From an uncultured Bacillota bacterium (GTDB lineage: Bacteria > Bacillota > Clostridia > Oscillospirales > Oscillospiraceae): 64,000 nt of DNA. Where the stretch lies: contig CANEFX010000011.1 in assembly GCA_947426945.1 (NCBI GenBank), positions 1 to 64,000 on the forward strand. The letters are read 5' to 3'. Of the stretch, positions 35,865 to 44,418 are shown piece by piece; positions within the stretch are counted from its first letter, which is position 1; each line of letters begins with the position of its first letter. The position numbers were made by a program, and so were the translations under genes. Below the pieces are notes generated by a model. That model was not told the DNA's origin, searched no databases, and worked only from the letters and a program-made list of their open reading frames with translations.

Positions 35865-35882
35865 CTGTCATCCAAGTGACAG
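35865..35882. promoter_or_regulatory. Crp/Fnr-type operator upstream of the APC transporter
   Basis: CTGTCA-TCCAAG-TGACAG, a perfect inverted repeat with arms and spacing identical to the site at 34750-34767, about 100 bases before the transporter start. Two such sites around one Crp/Fnr gene are unlikely by chance. Confidence 0.7.
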
Positions 35883-35984
35883 CGCGAACAGCGGCCGGAT
35901 GCTATATTGCCCCTAAGAACCCTGTGTTTCAGGGGTGACACTGGCCATGTCAAATCAATAAACAGAAAGGCGGCGAGCACTTCA

Positions 35985-37382
35985 ATGAGCAACAATACAA
36001 AGCAAAAATTGGGACTCTTCTCCTGCATCCTTATGGCAATCGGCAGCATCATCGGTGCCAGCATCTTTGCTACCACCCCGGTGGCCATCAAAATCGTCGG
36101 AGGCAACGGCGTTGTCCTGGGCTTTATCCTGGCGGCTGTAGTGGTGGTCCTGCGCACCATCCCAGAGCTGATTATGATGGCGGCCCTGCCCGCCAACGGC
36201 GCCTCTTACATGTATCTGACCCGTCTGGTCCACCCCCTCCTGGGGGCGTTGGACGCTTTTAACGAGCTGATGGTGGGCGTGATGAAAATTGCCACCATGG
36301 CCCTGACCTTTTCCACCTACTTCGCCATGCTGGTGCCCCAGATCCCGCCCCAGCTGGTGGCAGCGGCAGTCTGTATCGTATTCACCATTATTTCCTGCTA
36401 TGGAATTAAGGCCTCCGCCCTGGTTCAGAACATCTCGGTGGCCGTTCTGCTGGTGGCGCTGGGAATCTTCATTTTCGGAGGACTGGGCGCGGCTACCGTC
36501 AGCTTTGGCGAGGTCATCACCACTACGGTGGAGCTGTCCGCCCTGTGGGCGGCCATGGGCATCATGCACGGCAGCCTCATCGGCGCCAACGCCCTGATCT
36601 ACGCCGCGGAGGAAGTGGAGGACCCGGGCAGGAACATCCCCATCGCCTTCGCCGTATCCACCGGCCTGACCGCCGTGTTGTACGCCATTATGGCCTACAT
36701 CTGCGTGGCCGTTATGCCCATGTGGTGGGAAATTGACAACCTTGCCACCGTAGCCGGCAAGTTCCTGCCCCAGGCCCTGCTGTTCTTTTTCATCACCGGC
36801 GGCGCTCTGCTGGCCGTGGTAACCAGCGTCAACTCCGCCATGCTGATGTTCTCCCGGATCAACTTCTCCGCCGCCCGGGACGGCCTGTTCCCCTATTCCG
36901 TGTGCAAGACCAACAAGTACAACGCCCCCTATGTCTCCCTGTGGCTCATCGCGGTCATCGCCGTGTTCTTCATCCTGGGCGGCTTCGACCTGGACGACGT
37001 GGTGAAAATTACCACCATCCCCGGCCTGCTGCTCAGCCCCATCCTTTTCATCGGCGTGTTCACCATCAACAAGCACTACCCCAACTGCTATAAGAACTCC
37101 TTCATCAAGACCCCCCACTGGCTCAACTGTGTGCTGTCCGCCGTGGCCATGGTGGTCTGCTTTACCCTGGGCTACTACGTCATCTTCCAGATGCGGCCCC
37201 ACAACTGGATCGCCATGATCGTCTACTACGCCGCCGCGGTGGTGTTCACCGCCTGGCGGGTCAGCTACATCAAAAAGACCGAGGGGGTCAACCTCTTCGA
37301 AAAGATGAAGTCCACCTATCAGCCCTGGGAGGAGCGGGAGGAGGCCGCCAAGGCCGCCCTGGGCGAGAAGGCCGTCAAGTAA
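35985..37382 (+). CDS. APC-family amino acid/polyamine transporter
   Basis: A 465-residue, 12-helix transporter of the amino acid-polyamine-organocation superfamily. The helix-1 signature is FSCILMAIGSIIGASIFATTP, with the glycine-rich unwound segment, and a helix-6 region GSLIGANALIYAAEEVEDPGRNIP matches the conserved E..P.R.IP motif. The frame opens at 35907; the ATG at 35985 (MSNNTKQKLGLF) starts where homology begins, with a weak AAAGGCGG upstream. It is probably regulated by the Crp/Fnr protein through the operator at 35865. It may import an amino acid, amine or small amide linked to the adjacent hydrolases. Confidence 0.85.
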   Translation: MSNNTKQKLGLFSCILMAIGSIIGASIFATTPVAIKIVGGNGVVLGFILAAVVVVLRTIPELIMMAALPANGASYMYLTRLVHPLLGALDAFNELMVGVMKIATMALTFSTYFAMLVPQIPPQLVAAAVCIVFTIISCYGIKASALVQNISVAVLLVALGIFIFGGLGAATVSFGEVITTTVELSALWAAMGIMHGSLIGANALIYAAEEVEDPGRNIPIAFAVSTGLTAVLYAIMAYICVAVMPMWWEIDNLATVAGKFLPQALLFFFITGGALLAVVTSVNSAMLMFSRINFSAARDGLFPYSVCKTNKYNAPYVSLWLIAVIAVFFILGGFDLDDVVKITTIPGLLLSPILFIGVFTINKHYPNCYKNSFIKTPHWLNCVLSAVAMVVCFTLGYYVIFQMRPHNWIAMIVYYAAAVVFTAWRVSYIKKTEGVNLFEKMKSTYQPWEEREEAAKAALGEKAVK

Positions 37383-37386
37383 TAGT

Positions 37387-37803
37387 ATGGGCCGGGCCGG
37401 AAAGAAAGCCGGGATCGCGCCGTTCCTTACCCTGTTGCTGGTCCTCTCTGTCTGTCTGAACGCGATCCTGCTGCTGACGGAGCAAGAGCACTCCCAATGG
37501 GCGGACAGTCCTGTCGGGACCTACTCCACGGTGGACGCCTCCTCACCCGCCGCGGCGGATGGACTGTACCTTGCCCTGGATCGGGATGGAATCTACTGCC
37601 TGTACCGGCAGGGCGAGAGGCTGGCGGAGGGGTGTTATGAGGAGGCGGGCCAGCGGGACTGCTATGTGCTGCACCCGGCCGATATGGACAGTGCCGATAC
37701 ACAGTTGATCTGGACCGGCGAAGCTGTCTACTGGCTGGGCCTAGAGAGCATCGAGCTGTTTTACAAGTTCAGCGATACTCCGACTTACATCAACATATCT
37801 TGA
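37387..37803 (+). CDS. Small membrane-anchored protein, unknown function
   Basis: A 138-residue protein with a basic N-terminus and one hydrophobic helix (about residues 11-31) acting as signal or anchor. A soluble domain of about 105 residues follows, rich in aromatic residues and Cys (GIYCLYRQGERLAEGCYEE). It begins 4 bases after the transporter stop, without a strong ribosome binding site, so expression may depend on coupling. I do not recognise the family. The exported domain could bind or sense the transporter's substrate, but that is a guess. A GC-rich hairpin follows. Confidence 0.6.
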   Translation: MGRAGKKAGIAPFLTLLLVLSVCLNAILLLTEQEHSQWADSPVGTYSTVDASSPAAADGLYLALDRDGIYCLYRQGERLAEGCYEEAGQRDCYVLHPADMDSADTQLIWTGEAVYWLGLESIELFYKFSDTPTYINIS

Positions 37804-37807
37804 CCAC

Positions 37808-37857
37808 TCGCCGCTGCGGGGCCGAGCCTTCGGGCGGAGCTCCGCGGCGGCAGTTTT
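37808..37857 (+). terminator. Terminator after the APC/small-protein operon
   Basis: An imperfect GC-rich stem (37811-37819 with 37842-37850, one G-T pair) around an internally pairing loop is followed by CAGTTTT. Confidence 0.6.
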
Positions 37858-37906
37858 CCGGTTGTGTCGTCCCGGGAGACAGAAAAAAGAAGAAAATTTC
37901 TTGTGA

Positions 37907-37927
37907 ATGTTGTACAGATGACAACAT
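37907..37927. promoter_or_regulatory. Imperfect Crp/Fnr-like inverted repeat before hydrolase 2
   Basis: ATGTTGT-ACAGATG-ACAACAT is a perfect 7-bp inverted repeat. Its right arm contains TGACA, as in the two operators near the Crp/Fnr gene, but the spacing and left arm differ. It could be a weaker site bringing the second hydrolase into the same regulon. Confidence 0.4.
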
Positions 37928-38029
37928 GGCTTTGAAAACCGTGTTAGGATAGTTTACAGAAAGAGGGGGAACACCCCCGCCATATGGTCTTTCGCGTGTG
38001 CTGAAATTTTTTGAAAACAGGAGGCTGCT

Positions 38030-39850
38030 ATGAAAAAACGGATTACCGACGTGCTGGGCATCGACACCCTGCCCAACTACTGGGACAAGCGCTATGTGAA
38101 GAATCTCGACAAGCTCTCCCGCCCCATCTATGAGGTGGAGCGCCACGAGGACGTGTGGATGACCCTGCGGGACGGCGTACGGCTGTGCGTGGACGTCTAC
38201 CTGCCCAAGGGGGCCGGCAGGGTGCCCGCTCTGGTGAGCTGGTCGGCCTACAGTAAGGAGATGCAGAACATCAAGCGGGGCGCCATCCCCCCCGAGTCCC
38301 TTCTCTTTGACCACTCCCTGGAGGCGGGCGACATCGACTACTTTGTCAAGCGCGGCTACGCCTACATCATCCCCGATCCCCGGGGCATCGGCAAGAGCGA
38401 GGGCGAATGGTACGGCGTGTACAACCCTGTGGAAATGCGGGACATCCACGACGTGATCGAGTGGGCCGCCGGCGAGGACTGGTGCGACGAGAACGTGGGC
38501 ATGGTGGGCTACTCCTACTTCGGCATCTGCCAAATCCTGGGCGCCGCCTCTCAGCCCCCCCACCTGAAGTGCATCATGCCCTGCTCCTTCGTGGACGACT
38601 ACTATCAGCACGGCTACTACGGCGGCGTGCCCTCTACCTACATGAGCATCTACTGGGAGCTGAGCCCCGCCAACAACCCGGTGCCCTGGTCCATTAAGAT
38701 GTACGGCGAGGAGAAGGTCAAGGAGATGATGGCCCAGCGCCTCAAGGACCCGGATATGGCGGTGAACAGCTACTTCACCAAGATCCTCACCACCTGGCCC
38801 CCCAAGTATCACACCTTCTACCTGGATTACCTGCTCCACCCCCTGGACGGGGAGTACTGGAAGCAGCGCTCCGCCAACCAGATCTACGACCAGGTGAAAG
38901 TGCCTGTCTACCTCCACTGCGCCTGGTCCCCCCTGGGCCGCTGGAGCGCCCCCATCTTCACGGCCATGAACGACGACCGGCTCAACGTGCCCAAGCGGCT
39001 GGGGGTGCTGGAGGGCTACGACGGACTGGAGCTGCCCTACCGGGCGCTGAACGAGGAGTGCCTGCGGTGGTACGACCACTGGCTGAAAGGCGTGGACACC
39101 GGCATTATGGATGAGCCGCTGTACAAGTTCACCGTCCTCAACAGCGGGGTGCGCTATGAGAACGAGTGGCCCCTGGCCCGGACCGAGTGGAAGAAGCTGT
39201 ATCTGCGCTCCTTCGGCCGGCTGCGCTGGGACCGGGAGCCCGACAGCGACCTGCCCCCCGACGGCTTCACCCACCTGCCCCCCTCGGTGTCCACCGAGGT
39301 CAACAAGCTGGTGTACAAGACCTCCCGCTTCCCCCAGGCCAAGGAGATCAGCGGCCCCATCGAGCTGCACCTCTGGGCCTCCATCGACGCAGAGGACGCC
39401 AACTTCCTGGTGAAGCTGTGCGACGTACTGCCCGACGGCACCCGGATGCCCCTTATCCGCTACGGCGCCCTCCGGGCCTCCCACCCCCTGGACGAGGAGA
39501 AGAGCCAGATTGGCCGTCCCGTCCACGACAACACCGTCTCCGTCCCTGTCACTCCCGGTGAGGTTCGGGAGTATGTCATCGAGATAAACCCCACCAGCAT
39601 CGTCATCCCCGCCGGCCACTGGCTGGAGCTGGAGATCACCAGCCAGTGCCCCAACGAGTGCCACAGCGAGACCTGGACGGGCAAGGTGGGCAACATGAAC
39701 GTCATCCCCGCCGCCGCTACCACCAGCTACAAGATCTATCGGGACAACAACCACCCCTCCTACGTGCTGCTGCCCCTGATCCCCTACACCCCGGCGGAGA
39801 ACTGGGTCCAGCCCTTCTCCGACTTCGACGAGATCGAAGTGGAGGACTGA
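38030..39850 (+). CDS. CocE/NonD-family hydrolase 2 with atypical active site
   Basis: A 606-residue paralogue of the hydrolase at 32747-34591, alike along its length (LPNYWDKRYVKNLDKLSRP, DPRGIGKSEGEWYG, PPKYHTFYLDYLLHP). The nucleophile elbow GYSYFG is kept. The usual Asp site reads CAWSPLGRW and the usual His site GVLEGYDG, so the same two triad positions are changed as in paralogue 1. The C-terminal PepX-like jelly roll is complete. AGGAGG before the ATG fixes the start. The pair flank a transporter and a Crp/Fnr regulator, suggesting one pathway handled by two related enzymes. Confidence 0.87.
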   Translation: MKKRITDVLGIDTLPNYWDKRYVKNLDKLSRPIYEVERHEDVWMTLRDGVRLCVDVYLPKGAGRVPALVSWSAYSKEMQNIKRGAIPPESLLFDHSLEAGDIDYFVKRGYAYIIPDPRGIGKSEGEWYGVYNPVEMRDIHDVIEWAAGEDWCDENVGMVGYSYFGICQILGAASQPPHLKCIMPCSFVDDYYQHGYYGGVPSTYMSIYWELSPANNPVPWSIKMYGEEKVKEMMAQRLKDPDMAVNSYFTKILTTWPPKYHTFYLDYLLHPLDGEYWKQRSANQIYDQVKVPVYLHCAWSPLGRWSAPIFTAMNDDRLNVPKRLGVLEGYDGLELPYRALNEECLRWYDHWLKGVDTGIMDEPLYKFTVLNSGVRYENEWPLARTEWKKLYLRSFGRLRWDREPDSDLPPDGFTHLPPSVSTEVNKLVYKTSRFPQAKEISGPIELHLWASIDAEDANFLVKLCDVLPDGTRMPLIRYGALRASHPLDEEKSQIGRPVHDNTVSVPVTPGEVREYVIEINPTSIVIPAGHWLELEITSQCPNECHSETWTGKVGNMNVIPAAATTSYKIYRDNNHPSYVLLPLIPYTPAENWVQPFSDFDEIEVED

Positions 39851-39864
39851 GAAAGTCCCCCCTG

Positions 39865-39890
39865 TGTCCCCGCCCTCCGGGGCGGGGACA
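39865..39890 (+). terminator. Hairpin after hydrolase 2
   Basis: An 11-bp perfect stem, TGTCCCCGCCC (39865-39875) with its complement (39880-39890), and a 4-base loop, without a clear T run. It resembles the fructose-operon hairpins. Confidence 0.55.
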
Positions 39891-39934
39891 TCCTATATTG
39901 CCGCGCCATATCAATGAGAGGAGCTGTTAGAGCG

Positions 39935-41188
39935 ATGAAAGAATTTGAGTACAACGCAGTCAAGGCGGAGTTTGAGGCCTGGAAGGGGCAGGGGCTGAAG
40001 CTGAACATGGCCCGGGGCAAGCCCAGCCTGGAGCAGCTGGAGCTGTCCCGGGGGCTGCTGACCGCCCTGGACTTTGACGATTGTGTGGCCGACGGGGTGG
40101 ATGCCCGGAACTACGGCGAGCTGGCCGGTATGCCCTGCGCCCGGCGGTACTGGGCGGAGATGCTGGACACCACCCCGGAGCAGTGCTTCGTGGGAGGCGG
40201 CTCCAGTCTGACCATGATGTACGACCTGGTGGCCAAGGCCTGGTCCAACGGCCTGCTCCATAGTAAGCGGCCCTGGTCCCAGGAGAAAACGGTGAAATTT
40301 CTGTGCCCTGTCCCCGGGTACGACCGGCATTTCCGCATCACCGAGTCCTTCGGCATGGAGCTGATTCCCGTCAAATGCGGCGGAGACGGCCCCGACATGG
40401 ACGAGGTGGAGCGGCTGGTGAAGGACCCCCAGGTAAAGGGGATCTGGTGTGTCCCCAAATATTCCAACCCCGACGGCTTCATCTATTCTGATGAGGTCAT
40501 CGGCCGGATTGCTGCCCTGAGACCCGCCGCCCCCGACTTCCTGGTCATCTGGGACAACGCCTACTGCGTCCACGAGATCCGGGGGGACTATGCCCTTTTC
40601 CCAGACATTCTGAAGCTGTGTGCCGAAAAGGGGAACCCCGACCTGGTGTTTGAGTTCGCCTCCACCTCTAAGATCACCCTGCCCGGGGCGGGGATGGCGG
40701 TAATGGCGGCCAGCGAGGCCAACATTAAACATATGAGCAGGCTGATGGACGCCCAGATGATCAGCTGCGACAAGCTAAACCAGCTGCGCCAGGTCCGGTT
40801 CCTCAAGGACAAGGCTCACACCCTGGAGCTGATGAAGCGGCATGCGGATGTGCTCCGGCCCCGCTTTGACGCCTTCCTCAGGGAGCTGGACGAGGAGATC
40901 AGGCCGCTGGACATTGCCCGGTGGACCGAGCCCAGGGGCGGGTACTTCATCAGCCTGTACACCGCCCCCGGCTGTGCCAGGCGGACGGTGGAGCTCTGTA
41001 AGGAGGCCGGGCTGGTGATGACGGGCGCCGGGGCCGCCTATCCCTATGGGAAGGACCCGGAGGACAGCCACATCCGCATCGCCCCCTCCTTCCCCGCCCT
41101 GGCGGACGTGGAGAAGGCCGCCCAGGTCTTCTGCACCTGCCTGAAACTGGCCACCCTGGAGTGGCAGGGCAGCGAGTGTGAGCCCTGA
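39935..41188 (+). CDS. PLP-dependent aminotransferase, MocR-like/aspartate aminotransferase class
   Basis: A 417-residue fold-type I aminotransferase. The N-terminus (LKLNMARGKPSLEQLELS) is characteristic of a class annotated as aspartate or alanine-glyoxylate aminotransferases. The PLP lysine is in FASTSKITLPGAGMAVMA, the cofactor-contact Asn-Ala in VIWDNAYCVHE, and the substrate-carboxylate Arg in HIRIAPSFP. An earlier ATG at 39914 lacks a ribosome binding site; GAGAGGAG lies upstream of the ATG at 39935, which I prefer. It follows hydrolase 2 and precedes a PatB-like lyase, so it may process an amino acid released by the hydrolases. Substrate is not determined. Confidence 0.82.
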   Translation: MKEFEYNAVKAEFEAWKGQGLKLNMARGKPSLEQLELSRGLLTALDFDDCVADGVDARNYGELAGMPCARRYWAEMLDTTPEQCFVGGGSSLTMMYDLVAKAWSNGLLHSKRPWSQEKTVKFLCPVPGYDRHFRITESFGMELIPVKCGGDGPDMDEVERLVKDPQVKGIWCVPKYSNPDGFIYSDEVIGRIAALRPAAPDFLVIWDNAYCVHEIRGDYALFPDILKLCAEKGNPDLVFEFASTSKITLPGAGMAVMAASEANIKHMSRLMDAQMISCDKLNQLRQVRFLKDKAHTLELMKRHADVLRPRFDAFLRELDEEIRPLDIARWTEPRGGYFISLYTAPGCARRTVELCKEAGLVMTGAGAAYPYGKDPEDSHIRIAPSFPALADVEKAAQVFCTCLKLATLEWQGSECEP

Positions 41189-41198
41189 TGTTCCAAAA

Positions 41199-41229
41199 GG
41201 GAGCGGAAGCCCTTGAGGTTGCCGCTCCC
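41199..41229 (+). terminator. Hairpin between the two PLP enzyme genes
   Basis: An 8-bp stem, GGGAGCGG (41199-41206) with CCGCTCCC (41222-41229), a 15-base loop, then TCTGTCTTAT. Confidence 0.5.
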
Positions 41230-41255
41230 TCTGTCTTATAAAAGGAGAAGCGAGT

Positions 41256-42428
41256 ATGTATAATTTTGGTCAGATGATCGACCGCAGTGGTTTCAGCAAA
41301 AAATGGGACAACCGGCTCTATCCGGTGGACGAGGGCAGGCCCCTCAGCCCCATGTGGATTGCCGACATGGACTTCGCTGTTCCAGACTGTGTGCTGGACG
41401 CTGTCCGGGAGCGGCTGGAGCACCCCACGCTGGGTTACTGCGACCTGGACCCCCGGTTTGCCCGGTCCGCGGCCGATTGGGCCCGGAAGCGCTGGGACGC
41501 ACCGGATGTCAGGCCGGAGTATATCGGGTATCAGAACTCCGCCATGGGGGGCGTGGTGTCCGCCCTGAATACCCTCACGCAACCGGGAGACCCGGTGCTG
41601 GTCCACCTGCCCAACTACACCGGCTTTACCTACGGCATCGCCCATGCGGGCTGCCGCATGGTGGGCAGTCCTCTGGTTCAGAATCAGGACGGTATTTTCC
41701 GAATGGATTGGGAGGATATGGAGAGGAGGATCACAGAGGAGCATATAAAATGTATGATTTTCTGTTCTCCCCACAATCCTACCGGCCGGGTGTGGACCCG
41801 GGAGGAGCTGGAGCGGCTAGGGGCGCTGTGCGAACGCCATGGGGTGTCTGTGATCTCTGATGAGGTGTGGGCGGACTTTGTGTTCCGGCCGGCCCGCTGC
41901 CTGCCTCTCGCCACCACCTCCGACTATCTTCGCCGCAGCACCGTCACAGTCTGCGGAGCCTCAAAGACCTTCAATCTGTCCGGCCTGCATGTCGCTTACA
42001 GTATCGTGTATGACAACGACCTGCGCCGCCGCTATCAGAAAAAGGCTGCGGAGAGCCACTACAATTCGCCCAATACCCTGTCGGCGGCAGCGCTGATTGG
42101 CGCCTACACCGGCGGTGAGCGGTATGTGGATGAGTTGGCGGCGTATATCCGCAAAAATATGGAGGCCGCCCATGAGTTCATCAGTCAGAAGATCCCTGCC
42201 GTGAAAAGCTATCTGCCGGAGGGGACCTACAACATGTGGCTTGACTTTACAGGGACCGGGCATTCCCAGGAGGAGAATATCCGGCTGTTGGGACAGCAGG
42301 GTTTGATCATCAGCCCAGGGAGCGATTTTAACGCCGCTGGCTGGTTCCGTGTTAACTTGGCTACTCCCAGAGTTCAACTGGAGCAGGGCCTTCAGGCCCT
42401 GAAATCGGCGCTTAAAGCGAAAAGCTGA
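41256..42428 (+). CDS. MalY/PatB-type C-S lyase or aminotransferase
   Basis: A 390-residue PLP enzyme of the PatB/MalY class, which splits the C-S bond of cystathionine or cysteine conjugates and can also transaminate. The N-terminus (RLYPVDEGRPLSPMWIADMDFAVP) with the WIADMDF motif is diagnostic. The PLP lysine is in GASKTFNLSGLH, with SPHNPTGRVW and ISDEVWADF as expected. AAAAGGAG precedes the ATG. The neighbouring sulfur genes on the other side of scar C could give it a role in cysteine or methionine turnover, but the scar intervenes, so it may belong with the hydrolase block. Confidence 0.85.
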   Translation: MYNFGQMIDRSGFSKKWDNRLYPVDEGRPLSPMWIADMDFAVPDCVLDAVRERLEHPTLGYCDLDPRFARSAADWARKRWDAPDVRPEYIGYQNSAMGGVVSALNTLTQPGDPVLVHLPNYTGFTYGIAHAGCRMVGSPLVQNQDGIFRMDWEDMERRITEEHIKCMIFCSPHNPTGRVWTREELERLGALCERHGVSVISDEVWADFVFRPARCLPLATTSDYLRRSTVTVCGASKTFNLSGLHVAYSIVYDNDLRRRYQKKAAESHYNSPNTLSAAALIGAYTGGERYVDELAAYIRKNMEAAHEFISQKIPAVKSYLPEGTYNMWLDFTGTGHSQEENIRLLGQQGLIISPGSDFNAAGWFRVNLATPRVQLEQGLQALKSALKAKS

Positions 42429-42456
42429 CTGCGACTATATAAGAATAAAAATGATA

Positions 42457-42492
42457 AAAATCCGCAGGAATAGTAATATTTCTGCGGATTTT
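42457..42492. terminator. Hairpin terminator attached to scar C
   Basis: An 11-bp perfect stem, AAAATCCGCAG (42457-42467) with CTGCGGATTTT (42482-42492), has A and T runs at the ends. It can serve the PatB-like gene on the plus strand. The CCGCAG core is shared with the hairpins at scar A and tRNA-Thr. Confidence 0.85.
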
Positions 42493-42541
42493 GGAGCTGG
42501 TGGAGTGACTTGAACACTTGGCCGCTGGTTGCGAATAAGAT
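42492..42541 (-). repeat. tRNA 3'-end-like scar C
   Basis: On the minus strand a T-arm-like AGTGTTCAAGTCACT is followed by an acceptor-like CCACCAGCTCCA (42492-42520). As in scar B, the part that should hold the anticodon arm is instead CGCAACCAGCGGCC. Scars B and C share GCCGCTGGTTG and then AATAAG-type sequence on the plus strand. No complete tRNA folds. Confidence 0.55.
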
Positions 42542-42590
42542 TGAAAATAGCCACAGGAGTACTGCATTATTCATGGGTATTTTACAGGGC

Positions 42591-42734
42591 TTAGTCCTTC
42601 TTGGCAATGGCTAGTTGGCCATCTAGGGGGGAGTGAGTGCGGAAGATAGCTTTCAACTGCTCCATGTCCTCTGAAAAGGTATTCCCTATCCACAGGCCTT
42701 TGACAGCGGAGGTCACCCTCTCTTCTCCAAAGAG
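42591..42734 (-). pseudogene. Possible gene remnant of unknown family
   Basis: A minus-strand open stretch reads FGEERVTSAVKGLWIGNTF, continues as SEDMEQLKAIFRTHSPLDG, and ends QLAIAKKD then a stop. It looks like protein sequence but has no start codon or ribosome binding site, being closed upstream by a stop. I do not recognise it. It fills most of the gap between scar C and nifU and may be a truncated gene left at the scar. Confidence 0.35.
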
Positions 42735-42764
42735 CCGTCAGGTAGCAGAGAGACTATATGATTT

Positions 42765-43196
42765 TTACCCATGACAGCCCTCGCAGGAACCGCAGTCCGG
42801 GAAATCCTTCGGGTCGTAGGCAATGCCCTGCCGGTCGTAGTAGTCCTTTACCGCCGCCCGGATAGCCTCCTCTGCCAGGACAGAGCAGTGCAGCTTGTGG
42901 GCGGGCAGGCCGTCCAGCGCTTCGGTGACCGCCCGGTTGGTGAGCTTCAGCGCCTCCGAGAGGGGTTTGCCTTTGATCAGTTCGGTTGCCATAGAGCTGG
43001 ACGCGATGGCAGAACCGCAGCCGAAGGTTTCAAACTTCACATCTGAGACAATGCCGTCCTCGATTTTGAGGTATATCTTCATGATATCCCCACAGACAGC
43101 GTTTCCCACCTCACCCACACCGTCCGCGTCCTCAATCACGCCCACATTCCTGGGATTGCGGAAGTGGTCCATTACCTTTTCACTGTAAAGCGCCAT
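42765..43196 (-). CDS. nifU: NifU/IscU-type Fe-S cluster scaffold protein
   Basis: A 143-residue scaffold on which Fe-S clusters are assembled from sulfur delivered by the cysteine desulfurase. The three ligand cysteines are in GNAVCGDIMK, ETFGCGSAIASSS and LHCSVLAEEAI, and the conserved Asp follows the first Cys. A short extra tail (DCGSCEGCHG) adds three cysteines, seen in some clostridial homologues. GAGGG before the ATG at 43196 sets the start, later than the open frame at 43283. It begins 13 bases after nifS. Confidence 0.92.
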   Translation of the reverse strand: MALYSEKVMDHFRNPRNVGVIEDADGVGEVGNAVCGDIMKIYLKIEDGIVSDVKFETFGCGSAIASSSMATELIKGKPLSEALKLTNRAVTEALDGLPAHKLHCSVLAEEAIRAAVKDYYDRQGIAYDPKDFPDCGSCEGCHG

Positions 43197-43209
43197 AACA
43201 AATCCCTCT

Positions 43210-44394
43210 TCATAAAATAAATTTTTTCTTCCCGCTGACCTTATCCTTCCACAGCGGGGACATATTGCGCAGATAGCCCACAATTTCCGGGACCGCTTTT
43301 AAGATCGTGTCAACCTCAACCTCGGTGTTTTCCTCACAGAGAGACAGCCGCAGGGAACCGTGGGCCACCTCGTGGGGCCGGCCGATGGACAGAAGAACGT
43401 GGCTGGGGTCCAGAGAGCCGGAGGTGCAGGCGGACCCGGAGGAGGCGCAGATGCCCTGGTCGTCCAGAAGCAGGAGCAGGCTCTCCCCCTCGATGCCCTC
43501 AAAGCAGAAGTTCACATTGCCGGGGAGCCGGTTCACCGGGTCTCCGTTGAGGGCGGCATGGGGAATCTGGGAGAGTCCTGCAATGAGCCTGTCCCGCAGG
43601 GCGGAGACCTTGGCGGTATTCTCCTCCAGGCGGGCGCAGGCTTCCTCCAGAGCTGCTGCCATGCCCACAATAGCCGGGACGTTCTCTGTCCCTGCCCGTT
43701 TGCCTCGCTCCTGGGCGCCGCCCTCAATGAGGCTGGACAGCGGTATCCCCTGCCGGGCGCAGAGGACCCCGATCCCCTTGGGGCCGTGGAACTTGTGGGC
43801 GGAGAGGGACAGCAGGTCAATGTTCTGTGCTTTTACATCAATAGGCAGATGCCCCGCTGCCTGTACCGCGTCGGTGTGGAAGGGGACGCCCTGCTTCCGG
43901 CAAACCGCACCGATCTCCGCAATGGGCAGAATGGAGCCGATCTCATTGTTGGCGTACATGATGGTCACCAGAGCGGTGTCCTCCCGGACAGCCTCCGCCA
44001 CCTGCCGGGCGGTAACAGTTCCCAACTCTCCCACGGGAAGCAGCTCCACCTCAAAGCCCTCACCCTCCAACTTTTTCAGGGTGTGCAGGACGGCGTGGTG
44101 TTCAAAGGTGGTGGAAATGATGTGCCGTTTCCGATTCCGCGCCCCCAGCGCCGCGGCGGAGCAGATGGCCTGATTATCCGCCTCGCTGCCCCCGGAGGTG
44201 AAGGTAATCTCCTTGGGGGAGGCCCCGATGCAGGCGGCAATCCGCTCCCGGGCATCCTCCAGGGCCTCCTTCGCCCGCTGGCCCAACCCGTACAGGCTGG
44301 AGGGATTGCCCCAGGTCTCTTCCATGCAGTTCAGCATGGCGTTCATGGCGGCCCCGCTCATTTTTGTGGTAGCCGCGTTGTCCGCATAGATCAT
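43210..44394 (-). CDS. nifS: Cysteine desulfurase (NifS/IscS type)
   Basis: A 394-residue PLP enzyme taking sulfur from cysteine for Fe-S cluster assembly. The start region YADNAATTKMS, the PLP lysine in SLSAHKFHGPKGIG and the persulfide-forming cysteine in SSGSACTSGSLDPSH are all present; the long active loop indicates the NifS/IscS class rather than SufS. The frame opens at 44421, but AAAGGA before the ATG at 44394 fits best. It is directly upstream of the scaffold gene and downstream of cysK, so cysteine synthesis and desulfuration are encoded in tandem. Confidence 0.93.
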   Translation of the reverse strand: MIYADNAATTKMSGAAMNAMLNCMEETWGNPSSLYGLGQRAKEALEDARERIAACIGASPKEITFTSGGSEADNQAICSAAALGARNRKRHIISTTFEHHAVLHTLKKLEGEGFEVELLPVGELGTVTARQVAEAVREDTALVTIMYANNEIGSILPIAEIGAVCRKQGVPFHTDAVQAAGHLPIDVKAQNIDLLSLSAHKFHGPKGIGVLCARQGIPLSSLIEGGAQERGKRAGTENVPAIVGMAAALEEACARLEENTAKVSALRDRLIAGLSQIPHAALNGDPVNRLPGNVNFCFEGIEGESLLLLLDDQGICASSGSACTSGSLDPSHVLLSIGRPHEVAHGSLRLSLCEENTEVEVDTILKAVPEIVGYLRNMSPLWKDKVSGKKKFIL

Positions 44395-44418
44395 AATCAA
44401 ATCCTTTCCGAACAGAAA

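Noticed and set aside
37790-39754. 654-codon minus-strand frame over hydrolase 2
   Set aside because: Antisense shadow of a GC-rich gene; low-complexity translation and no start signal.
16734-42541. Scars A, B and C as functional tRNA genes
   Set aside because: Only T-arm and acceptor-like parts are recognisable. D and anticodon arms do not fold and the 5' acceptor strands are missing.
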